Of a stretch of 64,000 nucleotides of DNA, positions 1-8,234 are shown in pieces; the first letter of the stretch is position 1; the number at the start of each line of letters is the position of its first letter. The notes under the pieces were generated by a model, which did not search any database, was not told the DNA's origin, and was given only the letters and a program-made list of their open reading frames with translations. The translations under genes were made by a program, and so were the position numbers. Source of the DNA: Paraburkholderia acidisoli (lineage in GTDB: Bacteria; Pseudomonadota; Gammaproteobacteria; Burkholderiales; Burkholderiaceae); contig NZ_CP046914.1 of NCBI RefSeq assembly GCF_009789675.1, positions 558,001 to 622,000 of the forward strand. The letters are read 5' to 3'.

Positions 1-561
1 CTCGTGAAGTTTTCTAACATCGAGGTCGTGGTCGCGCTTTCGGTGGCGGGCCTCATCAACATGTCGATGGTGATGATGGCTTCGGGCGCATTCCATCAAG
101 GCTATGCCGATGTCGCCGAGATCGAGACCGCGTACCACACGCTCGCGCCGCTGCTGGGCGCGGCCGCGGCGGGCATCTTCCTCGTTTCGCTGATCGCCTC
201 GGGTATTTCGAGTTCGGTAGTTGGCACGCTCGCGGGCCAGATGATCATGCAAGGCTTCGTACGCTTTCATATTCCGCTGTGGCTGCGCCGCGCGGTGACG
301 ATGGTGCCGAGCTTCGTCGTCGTGGCGATGGGCGTGAACGCAACCGAGGCGCTGGTCGCAAGCCAGGTCGTGCTGAGTCTCGCGCTGCCGTTTCCTATGG
401 CGGCGCTGGTCTGGTTCACGTGCCGCCGCGACGTCATGGGGCCGCATCGCAACAGGCTGCTTACAGCGTGCTGCGCGGTGGCGGGCGCGGCGGGCGTGCT
501 CGCGCTCAACGCGATCCTGCTCGTGCAGGTGGCCGGCATGAACCTGCCGGGATTCGGTTGA
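1..561 (+). CDS. Nramp-family divalent metal transporter, C-terminal part
   Basis: This is the 3' end of a gene that begins left of the window; the frame is open to base 1. The product is an inner-membrane carrier that takes up Mn2+ or Fe2+ with protons. The visible 187 residues contain the Nramp signature GTLAGQ, the run IPLWLRR, and the stretch ASQVVLSLALPFP followed by a final membrane segment. About five hydrophobic segments can be seen. The metal-binding DPGN motif of helix 1 would be upstream and cannot be checked. A GTG at base 4 is not a credible start because it would remove half of the carrier. The identification rests on family motifs; metal preference is inferred only. Confidence 0.85.
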   Translation, partial: LVKFSNIEVVVALSVAGLINMSMVMMASGAFHQGYADVAEIETAYHTLAPLLGAAAAGIFLVSLIASGISSSVVGTLAGQMIMQGFVRFHIPLWLRRAVTMVPSFVVVAMGVNATEALVASQVVLSLALPFPMAALVWFTCRRDVMGPHRNRLLTACCAVAGAAGVLALNAILLVQVAGMNLPGFG

Positions 562-960
562 GTGGTTGAAAAGTAACGCGCAATGGAAAGCGGCTTATTG
601 TTGCTTTACATGCGATTTAAAACCGCTTCAATGCCGCTTTAATGTCGATATTTGGCGGCGTCATTGCCATTGCGGCGTTATGTAGTTTCAGAATTGCGCA
701 TTTGTTTAGCCCGGCGCGCGCAACATCGACGCAATCCCGAAACATCGGCGCCGCAAGATGCCGCTAGCACGCGCATCACGCAAGTCGCGCGCAACCCGCG
801 CGTACCCATCGCACGCGCGAGGTCTTCGCGTCTAGCGTGCAAACTCGCGCGAAACCATGCACCATTAGCGTTTTCGCCGCGCCCGCATTCGCGTCGGGCG
901 CGGGTTTTGCAATTGCGCGCGAGCGGCTTTGCCTCGAGCGCGCGTCACCTCCGACCTGCC
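562..960. other. 399-bp intergenic region upstream of zwf
   Basis: No gene is supported here. The first 100 bases are AT-richer than the surroundings and probably hold the zwf promoter, although I cannot pick a convincing -35/-10 pair. Bases 623-644 are two tandem 11-bp units, CCGCTTCAATG and CCGCTTTAATG. A related inverted copy of the core (AAAGCGG) lies around 580. From 700 on, the sequence becomes very GC-rich. The zwf frame is open back to 652, but this stretch reads as low-complexity arginine/alanine-rich translation with no family similarity, so I treat it as untranslated. Confidence 0.5.
623..644. repeat. Tandem 11-bp repeat upstream of zwf
   Basis: Two head-to-tail copies, CCGCTTCAATG and CCGCTTTAATG, differ at one base. 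A periodicity of 11 bp places both on one face of the helix, as in sites for a dimeric or cooperative DNA-binding protein. The function is inferred; a chance duplication cannot be excluded. Confidence 0.4.
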
Positions 961-2436
961 ATGACGAATCAGCCTGCCCAAGCCGCGCACGAACAGCCCG
1001 TCGACATGATTATTTTCGGCGGCGGAGGCGACCTGGCCGCGCGCAAACTGCTGCCCGCGCTCTACATGGCGCATCTGCACGGCAATCTGCCGCCCGAAAC
1101 GCGCATCATCGCCGTGGGCCGCAAGAACTGGACGATCGACGACTATCGCAAGTTCATGGAAGAGCAGTCGCGTCCGTTCATCGACGCGAAAGCATTCGAC
1201 GCGCAGGCGTGGGACCGCTATCTCGGCCTGTTCCAGTACGTCATCATCGACGTGAACAATCCCGACGATTACACGAACCTGCGCAACGCCTCGCGCGACA
1301 ACGCGATTCGCGTGTTCTATCTCTCGACCTCGCCGGAACTGTTCACGACGATCTGCGACAACCTCTCGGCCGCGCATCTGCTCGACGCGCAATCGCGCGT
1401 GGTGCTCGAAAAGCCGCTCGGCCACGACCTCGCTTCGGCGCAGGAAATCAACGAGTCCGTGGGCCGTCATTTCGCGGAGTCGCAGATCTATCGCATCGAC
1501 CATTATCTCGGCAAGGAAACGGTGCAGAACCTGATGGTGCTGCGCTTCGGCAACCCGATCTTCGGGCCGCTGTGGCAGGCGCCGTACATTCGCAGCGTGC
1601 AGATCACGGTGGCCGAAACCGTGGGCGTGGGCAGCCGCGCGGGCTTCTACGATCACACGGGCGCCATGCGCGACATGGTGCAGAACCACCTGCTGCAACT
1701 GCTGTGCATCGTGGCCATGGAGCCGCCCGTTTCGCTCGACCCCAACGCGGTGCGCGACGAAAAACTCAAGGTACTGCGCTCGCTGCGCCCCATGTCGCTC
1801 GCCGATATTGCGCGCGACACGGTGCGCGGCCAGTACGCGGCGGGCGCTGTGGACGGCCAGCCCGTGAAGGGCTATCTGGAAGAGGACAACGTACCGGCCG
1901 ACAGCAAGAACGAGACCTTCGTGGCCTTGCGCGCGCAGATCAACAACTGGCGCTGGGCCAACGTGCCGTTCTTCCTGCGCACGGGCAAGCGTCTGCAGAA
2001 GCGTCAGTCGGAGATCGTGATCGAATTCGCCGATCTGCCGTTCTCGATCTTCCCGCAAGGCCCGCGCAATTATGGCAACCGCCTCGTGATCCAGTTGCAG
2101 CCGGAGGAATCGATCCAGTTGCAGATGCTCGCGAAGGAACCGGGAAGCGGCATGAACATGCTGCCGGTGAGCCTGAATCTCGACCTCCAGCAAGCCATTC
2201 CCGAGCGCCGCGCGGAAGCGTACGAGCGCCTGCTGATCGACGTGATTCGCGGCCGCCTCACGCACTTCATGCGCCGCGACGAACTCGAAGCCGCATGGTC
2301 GTGGGTCGAACCGATTCTCGAAGGCTGGAAGGAACTCAACGACCGCCCGCGCGCTTACACGGCGGGCACGTTCGGTCCGGCGGCTTCCTCGGCGCTGCTC
2401 GCGCGCGAGAACATGTCGTGGGCCGAAGAGGCTTGA
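961..2436 (+). CDS. zwf: Glucose-6-phosphate 1-dehydrogenase
   Basis: This cytosolic enzyme oxidises glucose 6-phosphate to 6-phosphogluconolactone and makes NADPH at the entry of the pentose phosphate and Entner-Doudoroff routes. The 491-aa product has the usual family length. The dinucleotide-binding loop is GGGGDLAARK (residues 20-29), where most homologues have GASGDLA. EKPLG is at 150-154, and the active-site signature RIDHYLGKE at 178-186 holds the substrate-binding Lys and neighbouring His. The start at 961 puts the nucleotide loop at the expected distance from the N-terminus, but no Shine-Dalgarno sequence precedes it. The gene stands alone: pgl, edd, glk and hexR, its frequent partners in Burkholderia, are not next to it. 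It may therefore be a second, separately controlled paralogue. Confidence 0.93.
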   Translation: MTNQPAQAAHEQPVDMIIFGGGGDLAARKLLPALYMAHLHGNLPPETRIIAVGRKNWTIDDYRKFMEEQSRPFIDAKAFDAQAWDRYLGLFQYVIIDVNNPDDYTNLRNASRDNAIRVFYLSTSPELFTTICDNLSAAHLLDAQSRVVLEKPLGHDLASAQEINESVGRHFAESQIYRIDHYLGKETVQNLMVLRFGNPIFGPLWQAPYIRSVQITVAETVGVGSRAGFYDHTGAMRDMVQNHLLQLLCIVAMEPPVSLDPNAVRDEKLKVLRSLRPMSLADIARDTVRGQYAAGAVDGQPVKGYLEEDNVPADSKNETFVALRAQINNWRWANVPFFLRTGKRLQKRQSEIVIEFADLPFSIFPQGPRNYGNRLVIQLQPEESIQLQMLAKEPGSGMNMLPVSLNLDLQQAIPERRAEAYERLLIDVIRGRLTHFMRRDELEAAWSWVEPILEGWKELNDRPRAYTAGTFGPAASSALLARENMSWAEEA

Positions 2437-2447
2437 TGCGGTGACGA

Positions 2448-2486
2448 AGGCGTGTGCGCTGCGTGCAATGCGCGGCGCGCACGCCT
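2448..2486. terminator. Hairpin between convergent zwf and small-protein gene
   Basis: Arms AGGCGTGTGCGC (2448-2459) and GCGCGCACGCCT (2475-2486) form a 12-bp stem with one mismatch around a 15-nt loop. The sequence GTTTTATC follows on the plus strand, so the U-tract is weak. Its place between convergent genes suits a bidirectional terminator. Confidence 0.5.
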
Positions 2487-2493
2487 CGACGTT

Positions 2494-2667
2494 TTATCGA
2501 TCTTGCGGGCGGGATTGCGATTGCGATTGCGGCTCGGGCCGGAACAGATCGAGCCCCGCGAACACGATCACGCCGCTCAACGCCATGAGCGGCACCGAAT
2601 GACGCCCGATCAGCAGAATCGCGGCCGCGAGCCACGTCGAAACACAAAAAGCGACGATGCGCCGCAT
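2494..2667 (-). CDS. 57-aa small membrane protein of unknown function
   Basis: This short gene is below common length cut-offs. It starts at ATG 2667 after a good ribosome site, GGGAG, seven bases upstream. The product begins MRRIVAFCVSTWLAAAILLI. It has one or two hydrophobic segments (residues 5-20 and 25-39) and ends in a polar tail with the repeat QSQSQS (47-52). It is likely to sit in the inner membrane. It lies between zwf (convergent) and the marR gene on the same strand, with about 90 bp between it and marR. The function is not known. Support comes from the ribosome site, the clean membrane-protein composition and the lack of any competing frame. Confidence 0.6.
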   Translation of the reverse strand: MRRIVAFCVSTWLAAAILLIGRHSVPLMALSGVIVFAGLDLFRPEPQSQSQSRPQDR

Positions 2668-2757
2668 GATGCAACTCCCTACTCTCTAAGGCACTGCCCC
2701 GCGACATGACCGTCGCGCAGTGCCGCTTGCAAACCGTTAAACCCCGTTACCACGCGC

Positions 2758-3174
2758 TCAGCCGAGCGTGGCGCGCGCGGTGCGCAAACGCGCGACCGTG
2801 TCCGTGAAAGCTTCGCCACCCAGCGTGCGTTTCAGGCGGCTCGTGACCGCCGCGCTAGCCGCGTTGAGCGCCTCGCGAATGGCGAGCGCTTCGCGCGTGG
2901 GCACGATCGCCACTTCGCGCTGATCGCCCTCGGTACGCTGGCGCTCCACGTAACCGCGCGCTTCGAGCCCGTCGAGCACGCGTGTGGCCGTGGGCCGCGC
3001 GATCGACAGAAAGTCGGCGAGTTCGCGTTGCAGCGAGCCGGGTTTGTCGAGCACGGCGCGCAGCATGAAACCCTGCGGCGGCGTGAGATCGAAACGCTCG
3101 AACGCCTCGGTCCATTCGCGTTCGAGCCGGCGCGCGAGCGCGGTCGTATTGAAGTAAAGGCAGTGATCGAACAT
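2758..3174 (-). CDS. MarR-family transcriptional regulator
   Basis: This 138-aa winged-helix repressor is the usual length for the family. The helix-turn-helix and wing lie at about residues 45-90: LQRELADFLSIARPTATRV is the recognition region and RQRTEGDQREVAI is the wing, with the conserved D-x-R motif. The gene is divergent from the alcohol dehydrogenase gene at 3371. This arrangement commonly means the regulator controls both itself and the neighbour, responding to a small aromatic or aldehyde ligand. The inferred promoter would start transcription at or next to the ATG, so the mRNA may be leaderless; no Shine-Dalgarno is visible. The ligand is unknown. Confidence 0.88.
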   Translation of the reverse strand: MFDHCLYFNTTALARRLEREWTEAFERFDLTPPQGFMLRAVLDKPGSLQRELADFLSIARPTATRVLDGLEARGYVERQRTEGDQREVAIVPTREALAIREALNAASAAVTSRLKRTLGGEAFTDTVARLRTARATLG

Positions 3175-3180
3175 GCGCCC

Positions 3181-3213
3181 AGCATAAACCCTTATCGTTA
3201 GCTATGCAACGAT
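3181..3213 (-). promoter_or_regulatory. marR promoter with overlapping inverted-repeat operator
   Basis: On the minus strand TTGCAT (3209-3204) and TATGCT (3186-3181) are separated by 17 bp, a good sigma-70 promoter. An inverted repeat, ATCGTT (3194-3199) and AACGAT (3208-3213) spaced by 8 bp, covers the -35 hexamer and part of the spacer. This suits autorepression by the MarR protein. The seventh base after the -10 box is the A of the marR start codon. Confidence 0.6.
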
Positions 3214-3370
3214 CTCGGCATGCGTTGTGGTTTTAAAGGCGTTTTAAAGACGCTCGAAAAGGGATTTTCCAAATGCCGCGCTCCATACGAAAAAGCACGA
3301 CTGGACGAATCCGCTATGATGCTGCAAAGATCGCCCGACCGATCGTTCACACCATAAAACGGAGACATCG

Positions 3371-4441
3371 ATGCAAATGCGCTGCTATTGCGTTGTCGAT
3401 CACGGCAAGCCGCTCGAACTCGTCGAGCGCGACGTGCCCCAACCCACCGGCACGCAAGTGCTGCTGCGCGTGAAGGCAGCGGGTCTCTGTCACTCCGATC
3501 TTCATCTCTGGGAAGGCTATTACGATCTCGGCGGCGGCAAGAAGCTCTCGCTCGCCGATCGCGGCATCAAACTCCCCCTCACGCCGAGCCACGAGATTTG
3601 CGGCGAAGTCGTCGCGCTCGGTCCGCAGGCTTCGGCCGACGCCAGTGCGTTGCCGGCGGGCACGACGGCGATCGTGCATCCGTGGATCGGTTGCGGCGAA
3701 TGCGCGGCCTGCGGGCGCGGCGAGGAAAACATCTGCGCGAAGCCGCAATCGCTCGGCGTGCTGCGTGACGGCGGTTTCGCCGACTACGTGCTGGTGCCGC
3801 ATCCGCGCTATCTCGTCGATCTCGCGGGGCTCGACCCCGTGAAGGCCGCGCCGCTCGCGTGCGCGGGCGTGACGACCTATTCGGCCGCGAAGAAGTTCGG
3901 CGCGCGCCTGCACGAAGGCCCCGTGGTCGTGATCGGCGCGGGCGGACTCGGCATGATGGCGCTCGAGGTGCTCAAGGCGATGGGCGCGCACGGCGCGGTC
4001 GTCGTGGACGTGGACCCCGCCAAGCGCGAGGCCGCGCTCGCGGCGGGCGCACTGGCCGCAATCGACGCACGCGCGAGCGACGCCGCACAGCAGATCGTCG
4101 CGGCAACGGGCGGCGGCGCGCGTGCCGTGCTCGACCTCGTCGGCGCGACGCCCACGGTGAAGCTCGCGCTCGACTCGTGCGCGCGGGGCGGCCACGTGGT
4201 GATCGTCGGCTTGATGGGCGGCGACCTCACGCTCTCCTTGCCGATCATCCCGATGCGGCCGCTGCGCATCGAAGGCAGCTATGTCGGCACGCTGCCCGAA
4301 CTGCGCGAACTGGTGGCGTTGATGCGCGCGGGCAAACTGCACGCGGCCGCGGTGTTGCAACGGCCGCTCAGCGAGATCAACGAGGCGTTCGAGGCGCTGG
4401 CGCAAGGCAAGGTGGTGGGGCGGCAGATTCTCGTGCCGTGA
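3371..4441 (+). CDS. Zinc-dependent alcohol dehydrogenase (MDR superfamily)
   Basis: This cytosolic NAD(P)-dependent alcohol/aldehyde oxidoreductase has 356 residues, close to the family norm. Catalytic zinc ligands are Cys40 (in GLCHSDLHLWEG), His74-Glu75 and Cys164. The structural zinc is held by Cys108, Cys111, Cys114 and Cys122. The Rossmann loop is GAGGLG (189-194), and the acidic residue at the end of the second strand (VVVDVDPAKRE) indicates NAD+ rather than NADP+. The start is preceded by ACGGAGA. The loop after the first zinc ligands contains a short insertion (YYDLGGGKKLSLADRG) seen in one sub-branch of these dehydrogenases. The substrate is not evident. It is probably controlled by the divergent MarR protein. 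Confidence 0.88.
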   Translation: MQMRCYCVVDHGKPLELVERDVPQPTGTQVLLRVKAAGLCHSDLHLWEGYYDLGGGKKLSLADRGIKLPLTPSHEICGEVVALGPQASADASALPAGTTAIVHPWIGCGECAACGRGEENICAKPQSLGVLRDGGFADYVLVPHPRYLVDLAGLDPVKAAPLACAGVTTYSAAKKFGARLHEGPVVVIGAGGLGMMALEVLKAMGAHGAVVVDVDPAKREAALAAGALAAIDARASDAAQQIVAATGGGARAVLDLVGATPTVKLALDSCARGGHVVIVGLMGGDLTLSLPIIPMRPLRIEGSYVGTLPELRELVALMRAGKLHAAAVLQRPLSEINEAFEALAQGKVVGRQILVP

Positions 4442-4466
4442 GCGCCGTGTGCGGGTTTCGTCGACG

Positions 4467-4511
4467 GGCGCTTTAAAAAGCGCCGGATCGAGCGCGGTTT
4501 TGCCGGCAAAA
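4467..4511. terminator. Palindromes after the alcohol dehydrogenase gene
   Basis: GGCGCTTT (4467-4474) and AAAGCGCC (4477-4484) form a perfect 8-bp stem with a very short loop, about 25 bases after the stop codon. A second perfect palindrome, TTTTGCCGGCAAAA, lies at 4498-4511. The first may be a weak terminator. The second has no loop and could be a protein site. Neither has a clear U-tract. Confidence 0.4.
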
Positions 4512-4632
4512 AACGAATAAGGGGCACGGAGCGGCTTAGTTCGCCGCATCGTTTGCGCATGGGCTGACGTAAGCTCGTCATGCCCCATTGTTTGCGCCGC
4601 GCAGGTTTGTGCGCCGCCTTGCGACCGACACC

Positions 4633-6762
4633 GTGACCACCCTTCCGCTTCCCGCGCCCGCCTTCGACGATCTTCTGCGCGCCGCCAGCGCGCTCTGCGA
4701 AGCGCACCGTTTCGCCGACGCGCTCGCGCTGCTCGACCCCTGCGTGGGCGCCGCCGCCACGCCCGAAGACGCCGCGCTCGCACCCGCGCTCGATCTCGCC
4801 GCGCTGAGCGCGACCGGCGCTGGCGACGCCGCGCGCGCCCAGGCGCTGTGGCTGCGCTGCATCACGGCGCGGCCCGACTTCGCGAGCGCGTATCGCGGTC
4901 TCGCGACGGTCTGCACGGCGCTCGGCCAGCTGGGCGAAGCGGAAATGCTGTATCGGCGGCTTTTGAGCCTCGAACCGAACGACGCCGATGCACGCAGCAA
5001 TCTCGCCGTCGTGTTGCTGCGCCTGGGCCGTCACCCCGACGCCGAAGCCGCGTTTCGCGCGCTGCTTGCACAACGTCCCGATCACGCCGACGCGCACTAC
5101 AACCTCGCGCTGCTGCTCAAAGACCAGCAACGCCACGCGGAAGCCGAGAGCGGCCTGCGCGCGGCCATCGCGGCCAACCCGCGCCATGCGAAGGCGTACA
5201 ACGTGCTCGGTACGCTGCTGCGCGATCAAGGCCGTATCGACGATGCCGATGCCGCGTATCGCGAAGCCCTGCGCATCGAGCCGCAATTTCCGGAGGCGCT
5301 CAACAATCTCGCGCTCGTGCTCAAGATGACGGGCGAACTCGCGCAAGCGGAATTCGCGTGCCGGCTCGCGCTCACGATCCGCCCGCAGTTTGTCGACGCA
5401 CTCAACAATCTTGGTTGCGTGCTCAACGATCTCAAGCGTCCCGCCGACGCCGAAGCCGCGTTTCGCGAAGCGCTCGCCGTCGCGCCCGATCATGCCGAAG
5501 CGATGTACAACCTGGGCGTGGTGCTGCACCGGCTGGAGCGCCTGCCCGAAGCCGAAGCCGCGTATCGCGAGACGGTGCGCCGCCTGCCGCGCCGCGTGGA
5601 GGCCTACAACAATCTCGCGTGCGTGCTGATGGCGCAAAAGCGCCCCGACGATGCCCTCGACGTGCTCGCGCAGGCGCTGGCCGTACAGCCCGATTTCGCC
5701 GAGGCGCATTTCAATGTCGCGAGCATCGACAAGGAATTCGGCCGCTTCGAGGCCGCCGAAGCCGGTTACCGTCGCGCGGTTGCGGCACGACCCGATTACG
5801 GCGACGCGAAGTTCCGTCTCGCCACCTTGCTCATCAGCATGGGCCGCTTCGAGGAAGGCTTCGCGCGCTACGAGTGCCGCTACACAATGCCCGGTTTCGT
5901 GCATCACGCGACCCAGCAGTTGCTGCAATGTCCCATGTGGCAAGGCGAATCGCTCGCGGGCAAATCGTTGCTGTTGTGGCAGGAAGACGGACTTGGCGAC
6001 ATGTTGCAGTTCGGCCGCTACGCGCGCGAACTGAAGGCGCGCGGCGCGAAGCACATTACGTTCGTGTGCATGAAGGCGCTGCATCGCCTGATGCGCAACG
6101 TGGCAGGCATCGACGCCGTGCTCGATCACGATGCGGGCAGCGCGGCCTCCGCACGGTTCGATTGCTGGGTGAGTCCGATCAGCGTGCCGCACCGGCTTGG
6201 CACGACGCTCGACACCATTCCCGCGCCGCTCGCGCTCGAGCCCGAACCCGCGCTCGTCGCGCATTGGGCGCAACGCCTCGCGACGCTCGCGCCGGGACCG
6301 CGCGTGGGCATCGTGTGGCGCGGCAATCCGCAGCACAACAACGACGCGCATCGCTCGCTGCCTTCGCTGGCCGCGCTCGCGCCGCTCTGGAACGTGCCGG
6401 ACCTGCGTTTCGTGAGTCTGCAAAAAGGACGGGGCGAGGACGAGGCGCAGCATCCGCCCGCGAGTTTGCCGCTGCTGCACCTCGGGACCGACGCCGGCGA
6501 TCTTGCCGACACGGCCGCCATCGTCGCGCAGCTCGATCTAGTGATTTGCGTGGATACGTCCATTGCGCACCTGGCCGGCTCGCTGGGCACGCCCTGCTGG
6601 GTGCTGTTGCCGAACACCGATCTGGACTGGCGCTGGCTGCACGGGCGCGAAGACACGCCATGGTATCCGGGCACGATGCGGTTGTTCCGCCAGCGACCGG
6701 ACGAGGTCTGGACCGCCGTGGTCGAGCGCGTGCGCGTGGCGTGCGCGGAACGCTTTGCTTGA
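4633..6762 (+). CDS. TPR protein with GT9-like C-terminal domain
   Basis: This cytosolic fusion protein has about 709 residues. Residues 1-420 are at least ten tandem tetratricopeptide repeats, with recurring patterns such as AHYNLALLLKDQQRHAEAE and ALNNLALVLK. The last 270 residues resemble GT-B glycosyltransferases of the GT9/heptosyltransferase type: LLLWQEDGLGDMLQFGRY near the domain start, GIVWRGNPQHNND in the middle, and VICVDTSIAHLAGSLGTPCWVLL as the nucleotide-sugar end. Such fusions are common in Burkholderia, and their acceptors are unknown; protein glycosylation is possible. I choose GTG 4633; TTG 4588 and GTG 4609 are in-frame alternatives. None has a strong ribosome site. A tiny ATG frame (4580-4636) ends exactly over this GTG. 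Confidence 0.82.
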   Translation: MTTLPLPAPAFDDLLRAASALCEAHRFADALALLDPCVGAAATPEDAALAPALDLAALSATGAGDAARAQALWLRCITARPDFASAYRGLATVCTALGQLGEAEMLYRRLLSLEPNDADARSNLAVVLLRLGRHPDAEAAFRALLAQRPDHADAHYNLALLLKDQQRHAEAESGLRAAIAANPRHAKAYNVLGTLLRDQGRIDDADAAYREALRIEPQFPEALNNLALVLKMTGELAQAEFACRLALTIRPQFVDALNNLGCVLNDLKRPADAEAAFREALAVAPDHAEAMYNLGVVLHRLERLPEAEAAYRETVRRLPRRVEAYNNLACVLMAQKRPDDALDVLAQALAVQPDFAEAHFNVASIDKEFGRFEAAEAGYRRAVAARPDYGDAKFRLATLLISMGRFEEGFARYECRYTMPGFVHHATQQLLQCPMWQGESLAGKSLLLWQEDGLGDMLQFGRYARELKARGAKHITFVCMKALHRLMRNVAGIDAVLDHDAGSAASARFDCWVSPISVPHRLGTTLDTIPAPLALEPEPALVAHWAQRLATLAPGPRVGIVWRGNPQHNNDAHRSLPSLAALAPLWNVPDLRFVSLQKGRGEDEAQHPPASLPLLHLGTDAGDLADTAAIVAQLDLVICVDTSIAHLAGSLGTPCWVLLPNTDLDWRWLHGREDTPWYPGTMRLFRQRPDEVWTAVVERVRVACAERFA

Positions 6763-6771
6763 TCCCGGCGC

Positions 6772-6987
6772 CTAGTCCCAGATGTTGCGGAACGCCACCG
6801 CCACGATCACGGGCACGCACATCACGAGCGGAATCGCGAAGTACGGAATTTCCAGGTCCACCACCGACTTGTAGATGACCCAGCCAACGCCGGCCGCGAG
6901 CGTAATCAAACCCACGAGTGCGGTGAGCGTGTTGAGCACCCAGGTGGGCGGGCGCTTGCGCGCGGGTTCCTTGTTCGGCGTGTTCAT
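6772..6987 (-). CDS. 71-aa membrane protein of unknown function
   Basis: The product begins MNTPNKEPARKRPP and has two hydrophobic segments, roughly residues 17-40 and 46-66, joined by a short loop (KSVVDLEIP). A positively charged N-terminus in the cytosol is expected. It converges on the TPR gene with a 9-bp gap. The upstream region has no strong Shine-Dalgarno. The composition is that of a genuine small membrane protein, but I cannot assign a role. Confidence 0.65.
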   Translation of the reverse strand: MNTPNKEPARKRPPTWVLNTLTALVGLITLAAGVGWVIYKSVVDLEIPYFAIPLVMCVPVIVAVAFRNIWD

Positions 6988-7213
6988 GATGAAGTGGAAC
7001 GATAGCGAAAACGTCTTGATCGCAGGCGGGCTCGAGACGGACGCGACTATTTTACTCCGCGCCAGAACCGCCGCGCGGCTCCGGCAGGGTTTCCCATTAG
7101 CGCCGGCATTACCTCCCACGTAATCGATTCGCGGCGCGCCGCGCCCTATTCTCGCTAGCGTGTTGCCCCGTGTTGTTCCTTTGCGTATCACTCACACGCC
7201 AGCGAGGAGTGTC

Positions 7214-7537
7214 ATGACGACTTACGCCATTGGCCATTTGCATCATGTCGAGATGGGCCCCGACATCGTTGAGTATCTGGAGAAAATCGACGCGACACTC
7301 GCGCCGTTCGGCGGCCGCTTTCTGGTTCACGGCGGTCCAGTGGAATCGCTCGAAGGCGCCTTCTCCGGCGACCTGATCGTGATCGAATTCGCCAGCCGCG
7401 AACGTGCCCGCGCCTGGTATCGGTCTAGCGACTATCAGGCCATTCTGCCGCTGCGCACTTCGCATTCGACCAGCGACGTGTTCTTTATCGACCAGGTGAG
7501 CATGCCGCATCGCGCCACCGACGTTCTGCATGCGTAG
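7214..7537 (+). CDS. DUF1330-like protein
   Basis: This 107-aa soluble protein starts at ATG 7214 after a good ribosome site (GAGGAG). The sequence patterns GGRFLVHGGPVESLEG and LIVIEFASRERARAWYRSSDY match the DUF1330 family, a small dimeric alpha/beta-barrel fold related to monooxygenase-like and EthD proteins. The family has no settled biochemical role. The gene stands alone between two unrelated genes, so context gives no hint. Confidence 0.8.
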   Translation: MTTYAIGHLHHVEMGPDIVEYLEKIDATLAPFGGRFLVHGGPVESLEGAFSGDLIVIEFASRERARAWYRSSDYQAILPLRTSHSTSDVFFIDQVSMPHRATDVLHA

Positions 7538-7715
7538 TCGATAAAAAGCCCTTGAATGAAAGCGTTTCGTTAGCGGCGACAGCCCGACGAACGCTTTCTT
7601 CGCACGCGTTTGAAACAAGATGTTTCAGCGCCGCAAACGTTTTCATCGTTTCACAAATTTTTCTTCAACGCCGACCAAACTGTGCGCGACTCATCCCCAA
7701 CGAAAGGATGCGCAC

Positions 7716-8126
7716 ATGAGAATACGCCTTGACGCCAGACCGGCGAGGACCGCGCTCGCCACCACGTTGGTTGCGCTCGCAACCTTATCGCTGACCGCAT
7801 GCGGCCCCGGCGACAACGCGCCCGTTGCCGCCCGATCCGCTGCGCCCGTGTCGCCTGCAGCGACTGCGGCGCGCAACGATGCGGACACGTCTTCTGCCGG
7901 CGTGAGGCTGCCTTCCGCCTCGCGCGCGGACGTAGACGCACACGCCAGTGCCCCCGCCACCGACACCACGAATGCTTCCGCCGATCCCGTGCAGAACGTG
8001 CAGGCCAGCCTCGCCGCCGATAGCCAGCAAGTGACGCCCGTGATGAGCTACGCACCCGGCGACGAGGCGCAGCAAGAGGCGAGCACCGGCAACAATACGG
8101 GCGGCGCCGCCACATCGAACCATTAG
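7716..8126 (+). CDS. Putative lipoprotein, low-complexity
   Basis: The 136-aa product has a lipoprotein signal peptide. A basic start (MRIRLDARPAR) is followed by a hydrophobic stretch and the lipobox LTAC, with Cys29 as the predicted lipidated residue. The mature part is disordered, rich in Ala, Asp, Ser and Thr, and has no recognisable domain. The start is fixed by GAAAGGA eight bases upstream. The residue after Cys is Gly, so no Asp-type inner-membrane retention signal is seen and outer-membrane sorting is likely. It precedes the phospholipase C gene by about 110 bp on the same strand, but a shared transcript is not evident. Confidence 0.7.
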   Translation: MRIRLDARPARTALATTLVALATLSLTACGPGDNAPVAARSAAPVSPAATAARNDADTSSAGVRLPSASRADVDAHASAPATDTTNASADPVQNVQASLAADSQQVTPVMSYAPGDEAQQEASTGNNTGGAATSNH

Positions 8127-8234
8127 TGCCATAGCGTCATTCCAGCCGTAGTCCCCGCGTTACCGCATTTTCCGAGTGATTTTTTTATCGTTAAGCATTC
8201 CAAATTAAACTTTTATGCAGACAGGTGGACAACA

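Noticed and set aside
652-960. In-frame open extension of zwf by 103 codons
   Set aside because: The translation is arginine-rich with no similarity to G6PDH N-termini; the start at 961 gives the normal family length. Open frames of this size arise easily at high GC.
4279-6480. A 733-codon open frame opposite the TPR gene
   Set aside because: It spans the end of the alcohol dehydrogenase and most of the TPR gene in antisense, has no ribosome site and gives low-complexity Arg-rich sequence.
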